64,000 nt of DNA, from assembly GCF_017968885.1 (NCBI RefSeq), contig NZ_CP072913.1, forward strand, positions 6,116,501 through 6,180,500, written 5' to 3'. Below, one piece after another: positions 10,428 through 19,707 of this stretch. Made by a program: the position numbers and the translations under genes. The notes beneath the pieces are model-generated. The model did not search any database and was not told where the DNA came from. It worked only from the letters and a program-made list of their open reading frames with translations. Numbering within the stretch: position 1 is the stretch's first letter; every line of letters begins with the position of its first letter. The stretch comes from Pseudomonas sp. Tri1 (GTDB lineage Bacteria; Pseudomonadota; Gammaproteobacteria; Pseudomonadales; Pseudomonadaceae).

Positions 10428-10515
10428 GTGGGAGCGAGCTTGCTCGCGATAGCGTCGGTTCAGTCAACATCTCAGTAGACTGATTGACCGCTATCGCGAG
10501 CAAGCTCGCTCCCAC
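10428..10515. repeat. REPIN
   Basis: Inverted 23-base REP arms at 10428-10450 and 10493-10515, standard core. It lies between the convergent ends of pqqH and the Pmp3-type gene. Confidence 0.85.
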
Positions 10516-10552
10516 AGGGTTTTGACTATTCAACTAATCTAGCGCCAGGCCC

Positions 10553-10711
10553 TTAGCGCTTGGCGATGATGTACACCGCATGCACGATGCCCGGGATGTA
10601 ACCCAGCAGTGTCAGCAGGATATTCAGCCAGAAAGCCCCGCCAAAACCGACTTGCAGGAACACACCCAACGGCGGCAGCAGAATGGCGATGATGATTCGA
10701 ATGATATCCAT
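10553..10711 (-). CDS. Pmp3/YqaE-type small membrane protein
   Basis: A 52-residue hydrophobic peptide, MDIIRIIIAILLPPLGVFLQ then VGFGGAFWLNILLTLLGYIPG and a short cationic end IVHAVYIIAKR. Two transmembrane segments and the LLPPLGV and LGYIPGIVHA motifs are diagnostic of the Pmp3/YqaE family (UPF0057), whose members are linked to membrane potential and salt or membrane stress. GGAG lies six bases before the ATG. It is monocistronic between a REPIN and a terminator. The exact role here is unknown. Confidence 0.9.
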   Translation of the reverse strand: MDIIRIIIAILLPPLGVFLQVGFGGAFWLNILLTLLGYIPGIVHAVYIIAKR

Positions 10712-10849
10712 GGATGACTCCTGATTGGCGATGGCTACGTTGCCATATAGCTCATTGACCCACGACCGCTCGTCAGGGTTCAGTGAAAAACATTCAGGAT
10801 GGGCGGCCGAACGGCCAAATCCACTCACGACAAAAAACGCAGGCAAAAG

Positions 10850-10873
10850 AAAACCCCGCCGAAGCGGGGTTTT
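10850..10873. terminator. Bidirectional intrinsic terminator
   Basis: AAAACCCCGC - CGAA - GCGGGGTTTT. It has T-runs on both strands. On the minus strand it would end transcripts leaving the acyl-CoA dehydrogenase at 11056-12834 before the Pmp3-type gene. The 344-base gap 10712-11055 holds this, a hairpin at 11020 and no gene. Confidence 0.85.
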
Positions 10874-11019
10874 GCAGACTGTTTCCCTGACATCCATTTC
10901 ACTCCGCCTTCCTGGCAGAATCCTACGTGTCCGTGTTGTTGCTTTGCGCATCCTGCGCGACGTCCATGTGAAGTAGATTAGCCCTGGATCCAATCTGCCG
11001 ATAGAGGGAAAACGCCAGC

Positions 11020-11049
11020 ACATTGTGTAAGCGTTTGCTTACACAATGT
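11020..11049. repeat. Perfect 13-bp inverted repeat
   Basis: ACATTGTGTAAGC - GTTT - GCTTACACAATGT, perfectly paired, six bases past the stop of the minus-strand acyl-CoA dehydrogenase. There is no T-run, so it may protect the 3' end of the mRNA or be a protein-binding site rather than a classical terminator. Confidence 0.7.
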
Positions 11050-11055
11050 CAGCTT

Positions 11056-12834
11056 TTAGAACTGTCCGGGCTCCAACAGGAACAGCGACTCGCTGCCCGC
11101 TTTCACCGAAGCACTCAAGGAATGAATGCGCGGCAGCAAACGAGCGAAGTAGAACCGCGCCGTGCCCAGTTTGCTCGCGTAGAAATCATCCTGGCTTTCT
11201 TTGCCCAAGGCCGCCTTGGCCATCAGCGCCCACATGTAGGCGTAAGCGGTGTAACCAAACGCCTGGAGATACTCCACCGAAGCCGCACCGATTTCATTCG
11301 GGTTGGTCTTCGCCCGATCCAGCAGCCATTCAGTCAGTTCGTCCAACGTACCGACCGCATCGTTCAGCGGTTTGGTGAACTCCGCCAGGTCGCTGCTTGC
11401 GGTGGCGGTGAAGTGACGGATTTCATCGGCGAACAGTTTGTAGAACGCACCGCCGCTGCCGACGATCTTGCGCCCCACCAGGTCCAGCGCCTGGATGCCG
11501 TTGGTGCCTTCGTAGATTTGCGTGATACGCACATCGCGCACCAGTTGCTCCTGACCCCATTCACGAATGTAGCCGTGGCCGCCGAAAATCTGTTGGCCGT
11601 GGACCGTAGTTTCCAGGCCCAAGTCAGTCAGGAAGGCCTTCGCCACTGGCGTCAGCAATGCCACCAAGTCTTCGGCGCGTTTGCGGGTAGTCGGCTCTTC
11701 GCTGAACTTGGCGGTGTCCAGTTGCATCGCAACGTAGGTGGAAAAGGCCCGGCCACCCTCGTTCGACGCTTTCATGGTCAGCAACATCCGGCGTACATCC
11801 GGGTGGACGATGATCGGGTCGGCAACCTTGTCCTTGTTCTGCGCGCCGGTTGGCGAACGGCTTTGCAGGCGGTCACGGGCGTATTCGATGGCGTTCTGGT
11901 AGGAGCGCTCACCGGAGGCCAGGCCTTGGATACCGACGCCCAGACGTTCGTAGTTCATCATGGTGAACATTGCCGCCAGGCCTTTGTTCGGCTCGCCTAC
12001 CAGGTAACCCACGGCTTCGTCGAAGTTCATCACGCAAGTGGCGGATGCCTGGATACCCATCTTGTGCTCGATCGAGCCGCAGTTGGCCGGGTTGCGCGCG
12101 CCCAGGCTGCCATCGGCGTTGACCATGAACTTGGGCACCAGGAACAAGGAAATGCCTTTCGGGCCAGCCGGCGCATCCGGCAGTTTCGCCAATACCAAGT
12201 GAATGATGTTCTCGGTGAGGTCGTGTTCGCCACCGGTGATGAAAATCTTGGTGCCGCTGACTTTGTAGGAACCGTCGGCCTGGGGTTCAGCCTTGGTGCG
12301 AATGATCCCCAAGTCCGTACCGGCGTGAGGTTCGGTCAGGCACATCGAGCCGGCCCAGACACCAGCGTACATGTTCGGCAAATACGCAGCTTTCAGCTCT
12401 TCGCTGGCATGGGCATTGATCGACAGGCAAGCCCCAGCGGTCAACATCGGGTACAGACCGAAGGAAAGGCTGGCGGAATTGACCATTTCCTCGACCTGGG
12501 CCGAAACGGCCTTGGGCATGCCCATGCCGCCGTATGCCGGATCACCACCGACACCAACCCAACCGCCTTCAGCGTAAGTCTTGTATGCCTGTGGGAAACC
12601 TGCCGGCGTGGTGACGGCTCCGTCAGCCCAGTGGCAACCTTCTTCGTCAGCCGCACGACTGAGGGGGGCGATGCTTTTGCTGGTGACTTTGCCGGCCTCC
12701 TCGAGAATCGCCTCGACGGTTTCAGCGTCGACGGTCTCGGCCAGGGCCGGCAGCTCGGCCCAGAGTTTGGCGACCTCGAACACTTCATTGAGGACGAAGC
12801 GCATATCGCGCAGGGGCGCTTTGTAGTCAGCCAT
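11056..12834 (-). CDS. Acyl-CoA dehydrogenase (about 600-aa FadE type)
   Basis: Predicted FAD enzyme oxidising acyl-CoA to trans-2-enoyl-CoA in beta-oxidation. The protein has 592 aa: N-terminal helical domain starting [17 protein letters not shown], middle beta-domain with MCLTEPHAGTDLG and SGTKIFITGGEHD, the C-terminal FAD domain with IYEGTNGIQALDLVGRKI, and the extra C-terminal domain of the 600-aa class. The catalytic base expected in YEGTNG is present. GAGG precedes the ATG. It is the most downstream of three paralogues here (with 13082-14878 and 16527-18332), which recall PA0506-PA0508 of P. aeruginosa. Chain-length preference cannot be read from sequence. Confidence 0.92.
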   Translation of the reverse strand: MADYKAPLRDMRFVLNEVFEVAKLWAELPALAETVDAETVEAILEEAGKVTSKSIAPLSRAADEEGCHWADGAVTTPAGFPQAYKTYAEGGWVGVGGDPAYGGMGMPKAVSAQVEEMVNSASLSFGLYPMLTAGACLSINAHASEELKAAYLPNMYAGVWAGSMCLTEPHAGTDLGIIRTKAEPQADGSYKVSGTKIFITGGEHDLTENIIHLVLAKLPDAPAGPKGISLFLVPKFMVNADGSLGARNPANCGSIEHKMGIQASATCVMNFDEAVGYLVGEPNKGLAAMFTMMNYERLGVGIQGLASGERSYQNAIEYARDRLQSRSPTGAQNKDKVADPIIVHPDVRRMLLTMKASNEGGRAFSTYVAMQLDTAKFSEEPTTRKRAEDLVALLTPVAKAFLTDLGLETTVHGQQIFGGHGYIREWGQEQLVRDVRITQIYEGTNGIQALDLVGRKIVGSGGAFYKLFADEIRHFTATASSDLAEFTKPLNDAVGTLDELTEWLLDRAKTNPNEIGAASVEYLQAFGYTAYAYMWALMAKAALGKESQDDFYASKLGTARFYFARLLPRIHSLSASVKAGSESLFLLEPGQF

Positions 12835-12982
12835 GGCAAACCTCGCAGGATCTAAACAGTTGGTTCGTAAGAAAACGGTTTTTGCAGTGGTCGGAGTGTA
12901 CCTCAACAACTTTTGCGACACATAGGGTCAACCAATGACCGTTTTGTTATTTTTGGTCACAAAGGAAGATTAGGTGATTTAT

Positions 12983-13072
12983 CGTGGCGAGGGAGCTTGC
13001 TCCGCCGGGATGCGCAGCAGCCCCTCTTTGTGAATGCTGCGCACTCAAGCGGGAGCAAGCTCCCTCGCCACG
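12983..13072. repeat. REP-type inverted repeat, GTGGCGAGGG variant
   Basis: Outer arms CGTGGCGAGGGAGCTTGCTC and GAGCAAGCTCCCTCGCCACG around a G+C-rich centre that itself has a GCGCAGCA/TGCTGCGC pair. It is a different subtype from the GTGGGAGCGAGC copies. It fills most of the 247-base gap between two acyl-CoA dehydrogenase genes. Confidence 0.8.
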
Positions 13073-13081
13073 GTTCAATTG

Positions 13082-14878
13082 TCAGAGCGCAAACAACTCC
13101 GCCGGCAGCTTCATCAGACAATCGCTTCCCGCCTCGACAGCGGCGCGGTGAGCGGCCGTGCGCGGCAGCAGGCGCTTGAAGTAGAACTCGCAAGTCGCCA
13201 GTTTGCCCCGGCAGAAATCCCCATCCCCGTTACCGCTGTCGAGTTGCGCCTGGGCCACCAACGCCATACGCAGCCACAGGTAGGCCAAGATGATGTAACC
13301 GCTGTACATCAGATAATCCACGGAAGCGGCGCCCACTTCATCCGGGTTCTTCATAGCGGCCATGCCGACGTGGGTGGTCAGTTCGCCCCACTGCTGGTTG
13401 AGCCCGTCGAGTTGCGCGATATAGTCCTTCAGTTGCGGATGTTGCCCGTTGGCAGCGCAGAACTTATGGACGATTTTAGTGAAGCCTCGCAGCAACTTGC
13501 CCTGGCTGCCCAGCACCTTGCGTCCCAATAGATCCAGGGCCTGGATGCCGTTGGTACCTTCATAGATCGGCGCGATGCGGCAGTCGCGCACCAACTGTTC
13601 CATGCCCCATTCGCGAATGAAACCATGGCCGCCAAACACCTGCATGCCGTGGTTGGTCACCTCCAGCCCGGTGTCGGTCATGAAGGCCTTGCAGATCGGG
13701 GTGAGGAACGCCAGCAGGTCCTCGGCGTCCTGGCGAGCGGTTTCGTCTTGACTCAGGTGTGCGGTGTCCAACAGTTGCGCGGTGAAATACGTCAGCGCCC
13801 GGTTGCCTTCATTGAAGGCCTTCATGGTCAGCAACATCCTGCGTACATCCGGATGAACGATGATCGGGTCGGCGGCTTTTTCCGGCGCCTTGGGGCCGGT
13901 CAGCGCGCGCATCTGCAAACGGTCGTTGGCATATTTGATCGCGCCCTGGAAACTCGCTTCCCCCAGACACAAGCCTTGCATGCCGGTGCCGAGTCGGGCG
14001 TGATTCATCATGGTGAACATGCAATTAAGGCCTTTGTTCGGCTCGCCGATCAAAAAACCCTGGGCTCCATCGAAGTTCAGCACGCAGGTGGCCGACGCCT
14101 TGATCCCCATTTTGTGCTCGATCGAGCCGCAGGAAACGCCATTGCGCACCCCCGCCTCGCCAGTGGCATCGGGCAGGAATTTAGGCACGATGAACAGCGA
14201 GATGCCTTTGGTCCCGGCGGGAGCGTCCGGCAACTTGGCCAGCACCAAATGGATGATGTTATCGCTCATGTCGTGCTCGCCGGCAGAGATGAAAATCTTG
14301 CTGCCGGAGATTGCGTAGCTGCCGTCGGCCTGGGGCACGGCGCGGGTCTTGATGATGCCCAGGTCCGTGCCGCAGTGGGCTTCGGTCAGGCACATGGTGC
14401 CGGTCCACTGGCCGGCGGTGAGTTTACTCAGGTAGGTCTGTTTCTGTTCTTCGGTGCCGTGGGCATGAATGGCCGACATCGCGCCGTGGGTCAGGCCCGG
14501 GTACATGCCCCAGGAAGTGTTGCTGGAGCCAACCATCTCGCTGATGACCAGCCCCAGGGAGCTGGGCAGGCCCTGGCCACCATATGTCGGATCCGCCGCC
14601 AGCCCATGCCAGCCACCCTCCACGTATTGTGCGAAAGCCTGTTTGAAGCCCGTAGGCGTAGTCACTACGCCATTGTCGAAATGGCAGCCCTCTTCGTCAC
14701 CCGAGCGATTGAGTGGCGCCAGCACATTCTCACAAAATTTGGCGCCCTCCTCGAGGATCGCGCTGACCATGTCCGGGCTGGCATCGCTGGCCCCCAGCTC
14801 GGCATAACGGCCATGGAAATCGAAGACGTGATCGATCAGAAAGCGCATGTCGCGCAGCGGGGCTTTGTACTCGGGCAT
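13082..14878 (-). CDS. Acyl-CoA dehydrogenase (about 600-aa FadE type)
   Basis: Second of three paralogues, 598 aa. It starts MPEYKAPLRDMRFLIDHVFD and carries [48 protein letters not shown] and the C-terminal extension. It should act in beta-oxidation in the cytoplasm with electron transfer to ETF. GGAG lies eight bases before the ATG. The SAGEHDMSDNIIH stretch is closer to the third paralogue than to the first, so the latter two probably split more recently. The substrate is not predictable. Confidence 0.92.
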   Translation of the reverse strand: MPEYKAPLRDMRFLIDHVFDFHGRYAELGASDASPDMVSAILEEGAKFCENVLAPLNRSGDEEGCHFDNGVVTTPTGFKQAFAQYVEGGWHGLAADPTYGGQGLPSSLGLVISEMVGSSNTSWGMYPGLTHGAMSAIHAHGTEEQKQTYLSKLTAGQWTGTMCLTEAHCGTDLGIIKTRAVPQADGSYAISGSKIFISAGEHDMSDNIIHLVLAKLPDAPAGTKGISLFIVPKFLPDATGEAGVRNGVSCGSIEHKMGIKASATCVLNFDGAQGFLIGEPNKGLNCMFTMMNHARLGTGMQGLCLGEASFQGAIKYANDRLQMRALTGPKAPEKAADPIIVHPDVRRMLLTMKAFNEGNRALTYFTAQLLDTAHLSQDETARQDAEDLLAFLTPICKAFMTDTGLEVTNHGMQVFGGHGFIREWGMEQLVRDCRIAPIYEGTNGIQALDLLGRKVLGSQGKLLRGFTKIVHKFCAANGQHPQLKDYIAQLDGLNQQWGELTTHVGMAAMKNPDEVGAASVDYLMYSGYIILAYLWLRMALVAQAQLDSGNGDGDFCRGKLATCEFYFKRLLPRTAAHRAAVEAGSDCLMKLPAELFAL

Positions 14879-14969
14879 GGTGGTTTTCTCCGGTAGCAGA
14901 TCGTTTCAACCTACTGCCGGCTACCGAGGCCCACAATCACAGTCCAGGCGCTGAATGCGCCGTCATCAC

Positions 14970-16295
14970 TCAACCCGCGGCGGCGTCCATGCGCACCGCG
15001 CCGCGCCGGTTCTGCCCATAGGCAATCACACAGTTGCGCCCCGCGCCCTTGGCGTTATAGAGGGCCTGGTCAGCGGACTTGAGCACTTCTTCAGGCGTGC
15101 GTTGCTCGAGGCGCTCGGCCACGCCAATGCTGACGGTCACCGATACGCTGGATGCAGCAGACCCGGAGCGACGCTGACGGCCTTGTTGATCGTCCTGGGG
15201 ACGGCTGTCGGGATTGCGCAACTGAATACTGTACGTTTCGATAGACTGGCGGATGACTTCCAGATGGGGCATGCACTCATCAATGGTTTTGCCTGCAAAC
15301 ACCAGGGCAAACTCCTCGCCGCCGTAGCGATACGCCCTACCACCACCGCCGATCTTCGATAGTTTGCTGGCCACCAGGCGCAGCACCTGGTCGCCCACAT
15401 CGTGGCCGTGGGTGTCGTTGAATTTCTTGAAGTGGTCTACGTCGCTCATCGCCAACACATAATTGCGCCCCAGGCGCTGCATGCGCTCATTCAGCGCCCG
15501 ACGTCCCGGCAAGCCGGTGAGTTCGTCACGGAAGGCCATTTGATAGGCCTCATGGGCGACCGCCGCGGCGATCATCAGCATCACCTGGCTGCACATGATG
15601 TTCAGGGTGAACGGCAGGATGAAGGTTTTCGGCAACATCCAGAACAACCCCAGCAACCCCACCAATTGCGCCGCGTGCAATGGCCGAGGGTGACGCCAGT
15701 ATTGCCAGGCCAACAACAGGAATGCAGCGGCGAACATCGGATACGACAACTGGATCAGGCTCATCCAGGCACCGTGCAACGCGGGCCAGCGGATCTCCGA
15801 AAGCCAAAGCAGCAACGCCTGGGGAAAACTTTGCTCCAGGGCCAGCGCCACACTGCCAAACACCAGCAGCACGGCGAACCGCGCCACCATGTCCTGGAAC
15901 AGGTGGGTGCGCTCCTGCCACGCTGCGAACAACCCGAACAACAGTGGCAACAACAGGCAGACGAGGTGGAACACCACCGCAGCGTCTTCGCGCACCTTGC
16001 CGTTATCGCGGTAGAAGTCAGTCTGGGTGTCCAGCAGGAAGTAGGCGATGTACACCGTGACCATCAGAAACAGTTCACGCTGACGTCGGTAGACGGCGCA
16101 ATACGCACCCCCCAGCAACAACACCAACGTAGGAAGGACGTTGAACAGCGAGGTGAAGAAAACGTTGAGATCCTTGACGTACGCAGCCGCGAGCCCCGCC
16201 AGCAACAGCAGCAAGGACGGTAGGAAATGGCTGAAACGTACAGCGGAAGAACGCGGCAAGGGTAAAGCTCCGACCGGGCTGAGCAAAGATGGCAT
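14970..16295 (-). CDS. Membrane-bound diguanylate cyclase (GGDEF)
   Basis: Predicted c-di-GMP synthase, 441 aa. The N-terminal 250 residues hold seven or eight hydrophobic helices with no recognisable sensor family. The GGDEF domain follows from DELTGLPGRRALNERM (about 257) through the metal site MSDVDHFKKFNDTHGHDVGD to GGEEF at 325-329. The residues where the RxxD inhibitory I-site would sit (316-319) are glycines, so product feedback is probably absent. A low-complexity polar insert (about 352-375) precedes SVSVTVSIGVA. It lies between two acyl-CoA dehydrogenase genes on the same strand, with no obvious phosphodiesterase partner. Confidence 0.9.
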   Translation of the reverse strand: MPSLLSPVGALPLPRSSAVRFSHFLPSLLLLLAGLAAAYVKDLNVFFTSLFNVLPTLVLLLGGAYCAVYRRQRELFLMVTVYIAYFLLDTQTDFYRDNGKVREDAAVVFHLVCLLLPLLFGLFAAWQERTHLFQDMVARFAVLLVFGSVALALEQSFPQALLLWLSEIRWPALHGAWMSLIQLSYPMFAAAFLLLAWQYWRHPRPLHAAQLVGLLGLFWMLPKTFILPFTLNIMCSQVMLMIAAAVAHEAYQMAFRDELTGLPGRRALNERMQRLGRNYVLAMSDVDHFKKFNDTHGHDVGDQVLRLVASKLSKIGGGGRAYRYGGEEFALVFAGKTIDECMPHLEVIRQSIETYSIQLRNPDSRPQDDQQGRQRRSGSAASSVSVTVSIGVAERLEQRTPEEVLKSADQALYNAKGAGRNCVIAYGQNRRGAVRMDAAAG

Positions 16296-16425
16296 TGTGC
16301 CTGCAACTGAAGCAGTAAGGCACGCGAGATGTGACAGATGTCACACTGCCATCGCTGTAACGGCAGAGGGGGCGGTTTTCTTAGGGTTGAGTTGGATGAA
16401 TATTGTTTCAGGATCGCCTTTGATG

Positions 16426-16455
16426 CCCTGTGGGAGTGAGCTTGCTCCCACAGGG
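16426..16455. repeat. Single REP-like palindrome
   Basis: CCCTGTGGGAG ... CTCCCACAGGG hairpin with an 8-base loop. It looks like a collapsed or solo REP unit in the promoter region of the minus-strand diguanylate cyclase. Confidence 0.7.
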
Positions 16456-16472
16456 GGGCTTCGCCGGGCATG

Positions 16473-16508
16473 AAAAAGCCGCTGCTCCCAAGGAAGCAGC
16501 GGCTTTTC
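16473..16508 (-). terminator. Intrinsic terminator after the 16527-18332 acyl-CoA dehydrogenase
   Basis: AAAAGCCGCTGCT / AGCAGCGGCTTTT, 13 paired bases around an 8-base loop. Read on the minus strand it ends in a T-run, 19 bases after the stop codon. Confidence 0.85.
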
Positions 16509-16526
16509 AGAAGAAACGCGTAAGGC

Positions 16527-18332
16527 TTAGTAGCCCAGCGCGAAGTCCTCTTCTTTCATGTCCATCAGGTTGTTGGCGCCCGACAGCATGGTTGCCACGT
16601 GAGTGCGGGTACGCGGCAGGATGCGCTGGAAGTAGAAGCGCGCGGTCTGCAGCTTGGCGGTGTAGAAGGCTTCCTCAGTAGTGCCGGCAGCAAGTTTTTC
16701 CGCAGCCAGGCGTGCCATGTCGGCCCAGAAGTAAGCCAGGCAGGCATAACCGGAGTACATCAGGTAGTCCACCGACGCCGCGCCGACTTCTTCACGATCT
16801 TTCATCGCCGCCATACCGACCTTCATGGTCAGCTCGCCCCATTCCTTGTTCAACGCAGCCAGAGGTCCTACGAACTCTTTGATCGCTTCATTGCCTTCGT
16901 TGCCTTGGCAGAACTTGTGGACAATCTTGGTGAAGCCCTTGAGCGCTTCGCCCTGGGTCATCAGCACTTTACGGCCCAGCAGGTCGAGAGCCTGGATGCC
17001 GGTGGTGCCTTCGTACAGCATCGAGATACGGCTGTCGCGCACGTTCTGTTCCATGCCCCACTCGGCGATGAAGCCGTGGCCGCCGTAGATCTGCACGCCA
17101 TGGTTGGCCGATTCGAAGCCGACTTCGGTCATGAACGCCTTGGCGATCGGCGTCATGAACGCCAACAGCGCATCAGCTTTTTTCTTCTCTTCTTCGTCCA
17201 CACCGTACTTGACGATGTCGACTTGCTTGGCAGTGAAGTAGACCATCGCCCGGTTACCTTCGGCGAACGCTTTCATGGTCAGCAGCATGCGACGCACGTC
17301 AGGGTGCACGATGATCGGGTCGGCCGCCTTGTCCGGCGCTTTCGGGCCAGTCAGGGAGCGCATTTGCAGGCGGTCACGCGCATATTTCAGGCCGCCTTGG
17401 AAACCGATCTCGGCGTGGGCCAGGCCTTGCAGCGCGGTGCCCAGGCGTGCGGTGTTCATGAAGGTGAACATGCAGTTCAGGCCTTTGTTCGCTGGACCGA
17501 TCAGGAAACCAGTGGCCGCGTCGAAGTTCATCACGCAAGTGGCGTTACCGTGGATACCCATCTTGTGTTCCAGGGAACCGCAGCTAACCGCGTTGCGCTG
17601 ACCGATGGAGCCGTCGGCGTTAGGCAGGAATTTTGGAACGATGAACAGCGAAATACCCTTGGTACCGGCTGGTGCGTCCGGCAGGCGCGCCAGAACGATG
17701 TGGACGATGTTGTCGGCCATGTCGTGTTCGCCGGCCGAAATGAAGATCTTGGTACCACTGACCTTGTAAGTACCGTCGGCCTGTGGCTCGGCCTTGGTGC
17801 GCAACATGCCCAGGTCGGTGCCGCAGTGCGGTTCGGTCAGGCACATGGTGCCGGTCCATTCGCCGGAAACCAGCTTGGTCAGGTAGGCCTCTTGCTGCTC
17901 AGGCGTGCCGTGTTCGGAAATGGTGTTCATCGCGCCATGGGACAGGCCTGGGTACATGCCCCACGACCAGTTGGCTTCGCCGACCATTTCGCTGACCGCC
18001 AGGCCCAGGGATTCGGGCAGGCCTTGACCGCCGTGCTCGACGTCGTGGGCCAGGCTTGGCCAGCCACCTTCGACGAATTGTTTGTAGGCTTCCTTGAAAC
18101 CGGTCGGGGTTTTCACGCCGGACTCGCTCCAGGTGCAGCCTTCGAGGTCGCCCACGCGGTTCAGCGGAGCCAGCACCTGCTCACAAAACTTGGCGCCTTC
18201 TTCGAGAATGGCGTCAACCATGTCCGGAGTTGCATCCTGGCAAGCCGGAAGGCTCTGATAATGCGCTTCATAGCCAAGCAGTTCGTCACGAACGAAGCGA
18301 ATATCACGCAAGGGGGCCTTGTAGTCAGGCAT
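16527..18332 (-). CDS. Acyl-CoA dehydrogenase, probable FadE1-type
   Basis: Third paralogue, 601 aa, starting [20 protein letters not shown], with [48 protein letters not shown] and the C-terminal domain. It has its own terminator and a promoter region with two overlapping PsrA-like operators, so it is probably induced by long-chain fatty acids. Its place near bioD matches P. aeruginosa PA0506 (FadE1), from memory; long-chain preference is inferred from that alone. AGAGG lies nine bases before the ATG. Confidence 0.92.
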   Translation of the reverse strand: MPDYKAPLRDIRFVRDELLGYEAHYQSLPACQDATPDMVDAILEEGAKFCEQVLAPLNRVGDLEGCTWSESGVKTPTGFKEAYKQFVEGGWPSLAHDVEHGGQGLPESLGLAVSEMVGEANWSWGMYPGLSHGAMNTISEHGTPEQQEAYLTKLVSGEWTGTMCLTEPHCGTDLGMLRTKAEPQADGTYKVSGTKIFISAGEHDMADNIVHIVLARLPDAPAGTKGISLFIVPKFLPNADGSIGQRNAVSCGSLEHKMGIHGNATCVMNFDAATGFLIGPANKGLNCMFTFMNTARLGTALQGLAHAEIGFQGGLKYARDRLQMRSLTGPKAPDKAADPIIVHPDVRRMLLTMKAFAEGNRAMVYFTAKQVDIVKYGVDEEEKKKADALLAFMTPIAKAFMTEVGFESANHGVQIYGGHGFIAEWGMEQNVRDSRISMLYEGTTGIQALDLLGRKVLMTQGEALKGFTKIVHKFCQGNEGNEAIKEFVGPLAALNKEWGELTMKVGMAAMKDREEVGAASVDYLMYSGYACLAYFWADMARLAAEKLAAGTTEEAFYTAKLQTARFYFQRILPRTRTHVATMLSGANNLMDMKEEDFALGY

Positions 18333-18393
18333 AGCGATAAACCTCTGCTGATGTAACCGGGAATGAGCGACCGCGTGGATTTGTTGTAGCGGT

Positions 18394-18420
18394 CAAACAG
18401 TTGTTTGAAACATACGTTTA
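18394..18420. promoter_or_regulatory. Putative PsrA operators (two overlapping)
   Basis: CAAAC-AGTT-GTTTG (18394-18407) and GAAAC-ATAC-GTTTA (18407-18420) overlap by one base. Both fit the (G/C)AAAC-N4-GTTT pattern known for the fatty-acid-responsive repressor PsrA. They lie 62-88 bases upstream of the minus-strand acyl-CoA dehydrogenase start. Confidence 0.65.
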
Positions 18421-18562
18421 CGCCCAAATCTTGTCAAGCGCCGATCTTTTGCCATTCGTCATCAGCTAGAGAAAAAAGTCGGACACGGGAAATCCATCGC
18501 AGTGAAGGATCCGCGACGCGCGTAAGAAAAGATTAGTTGAGCAAGAAGACGTTAGAGACAAA

Positions 18563-18586
18563 AACGCCGCGAATAATCGCGGCGTT
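18563..18586 (-). terminator. Intrinsic terminator after the YjfB-like gene
   Basis: AACGCCGCGA - ATAA - TCGCGGCGTT, ten paired bases. On the minus strand it is followed by a run of T. It lies 23 bases past the stop of the gene at 18609-18905. Confidence 0.85.
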
Positions 18587-18608
18587 CTCGCAAAGACGGG
18601 AAGACAGA

Positions 18609-18905
18609 TCAGGCGAAGGTATCGATCAACGTCCCGAGCATTTCGTCGGATGCCTTGGCGACATTAACGCCCAGTTGCACCTGGAACTTGCCTTGGGCCA
18701 TCTCGACCATGTTGCTGGCCAGGTCCGATTGCTGGCTACGGTCTACTGAACGCAGGCGATCTACCTGGACTTCGGACGACTGGCTGGTGACCGATCGCTC
18801 GATCGTATTGTTGGCGATCTCGCTGGACGCTTGATCGACACGGTTCTGCCCTGTCTGAATAGTGCTCAGACCGGCATAGAACGCGGTGCTTCCTGAGATT
18901 TCCAT
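18609..18905 (-). CDS. YjfB-like putative motility protein
   Basis: Small protein of 98 aa without membrane segments. The N-terminal half, TAFYAGLSTIQTGQNRVDQASSEIANN, resembles the start of flagellar rod and hook proteins and of the YjfB putative-motility family; the C-terminal half, ASNMVEMAQGKFQVQLGVNV, also has the periodic hydrophobic pattern of flagellar axial helices. A link to flagella or export is therefore suggested but unproven. It is monocistronic with its own terminator, between bioD and a fatty-acid gene. Confidence 0.6.
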   Translation of the reverse strand: MEISGSTAFYAGLSTIQTGQNRVDQASSEIANNTIERSVTSQSSEVQVDRLRSVDRSQQSDLASNMVEMAQGKFQVQLGVNVAKASDEMLGTLIDTFA

Positions 18906-19026
18906 GGCAGGGCTCGTCTTCTTGAAGGGTCGACAGTGGCCATTGAATCAGAAGCCTGCGGAAAAGGCCCGACAAAAACACTAATGGCACAGTGCCTTGT
19001 CATAGCCAAAACCTTCACCGGACTGA

Positions 19027-19707
19027 TTAATCCAGCAGATCCAGGTGCAGATGCTCCGCCACCCTATCGGCGGTGACACCCTTGATCCTCGGTACTCGTC
19101 CCAGGCACGGCGCCGGGAGGCGTTCGGCCAGGGTGGCGAGGTTTTCTTCCAGGCGTGACGTCTTGGGGTCGATGATGTTCGCCACCCAACCGGCCAGTTG
19201 CAGGCCGTCCCGGGCGATGGCCTCGGCGGTCAGCAACGCATGGCTGATGCAACCCAGGCGCACGCCCACCACCAGGATCACCGGCAGGCCCAGCGCTATC
19301 GCCAGGTCCGAGAGGTTGTCCTGGTCGGCCAACGGTACACGCCAACCGCCCGCGCCCTCGATCAGTGTGAAATCGGCCTCCTGGGCCAGCACATTACGCA
19401 TCGGGCCCAGCAACGATTGCACTGTCAGCGCCACGCCGGCTTCCCGGGCGGCCAGGTGAGGCGCAATGGCCGGCTCGAACGCCACGGGATTGACCTGCGC
19501 ATACTCAAGCGGCACCGAGCACTCGGCCAACAGCGCCAAGGCATCGGCGTTGCGCAGGCCCTTGGGCGTTACTTCGCAACCAGAAGCCACGGGTTTGCCC
19601 GCTGCGGTGCTCATGCCGGCCTGTCGCGCGGCATGCAGCAGACCGGCCGCAACGGTGGTCTTGCCCACATCGGTGTCGGTGCCGGTAATGAAATAGGCCT
19701 GGCTCAT
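19027..19707 (-). CDS. bioD: Dethiobiotin synthetase
   Basis: ATP-dependent carboxylase that closes the ureido ring of dethiobiotin from DAPA, the penultimate biotin step. It has 226 aa. The P-loop GTDTDVGKT is at residues 9-17; the family motifs [16 protein letters not shown] and the nucleotide-specificity region near NIIDPK are present. The start overlaps the bioC stop (ATGA). It is the last gene of bioB-F-H-C-D. Confidence 0.96.
   Translation of the reverse strand: MSQAYFITGTDTDVGKTTVAAGLLHAARQAGMSTAAGKPVASGCEVTPKGLRNADALALLAECSVPLEYAQVNPVAFEPAIAPHLAAREAGVALTVQSLLGPMRNVLAQEADFTLIEGAGGWRVPLADQDNLSDLAIALGLPVILVVGVRLGCISHALLTAEAIARDGLQLAGWVANIIDPKTSRLEENLATLAERLPAPCLGRVPRIKGVTADRVAEHLHLDLLD

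Noticed and set aside
11023..12855. 610-codon plus-strand frame opposite an acyl-CoA dehydrogenase
   Set aside because: Shadow frame; similar ones occur opposite both other acyl-CoA dehydrogenases (13625-14896, 16599-18356) with related low-complexity composition, so they mirror the paralogous coding strand.
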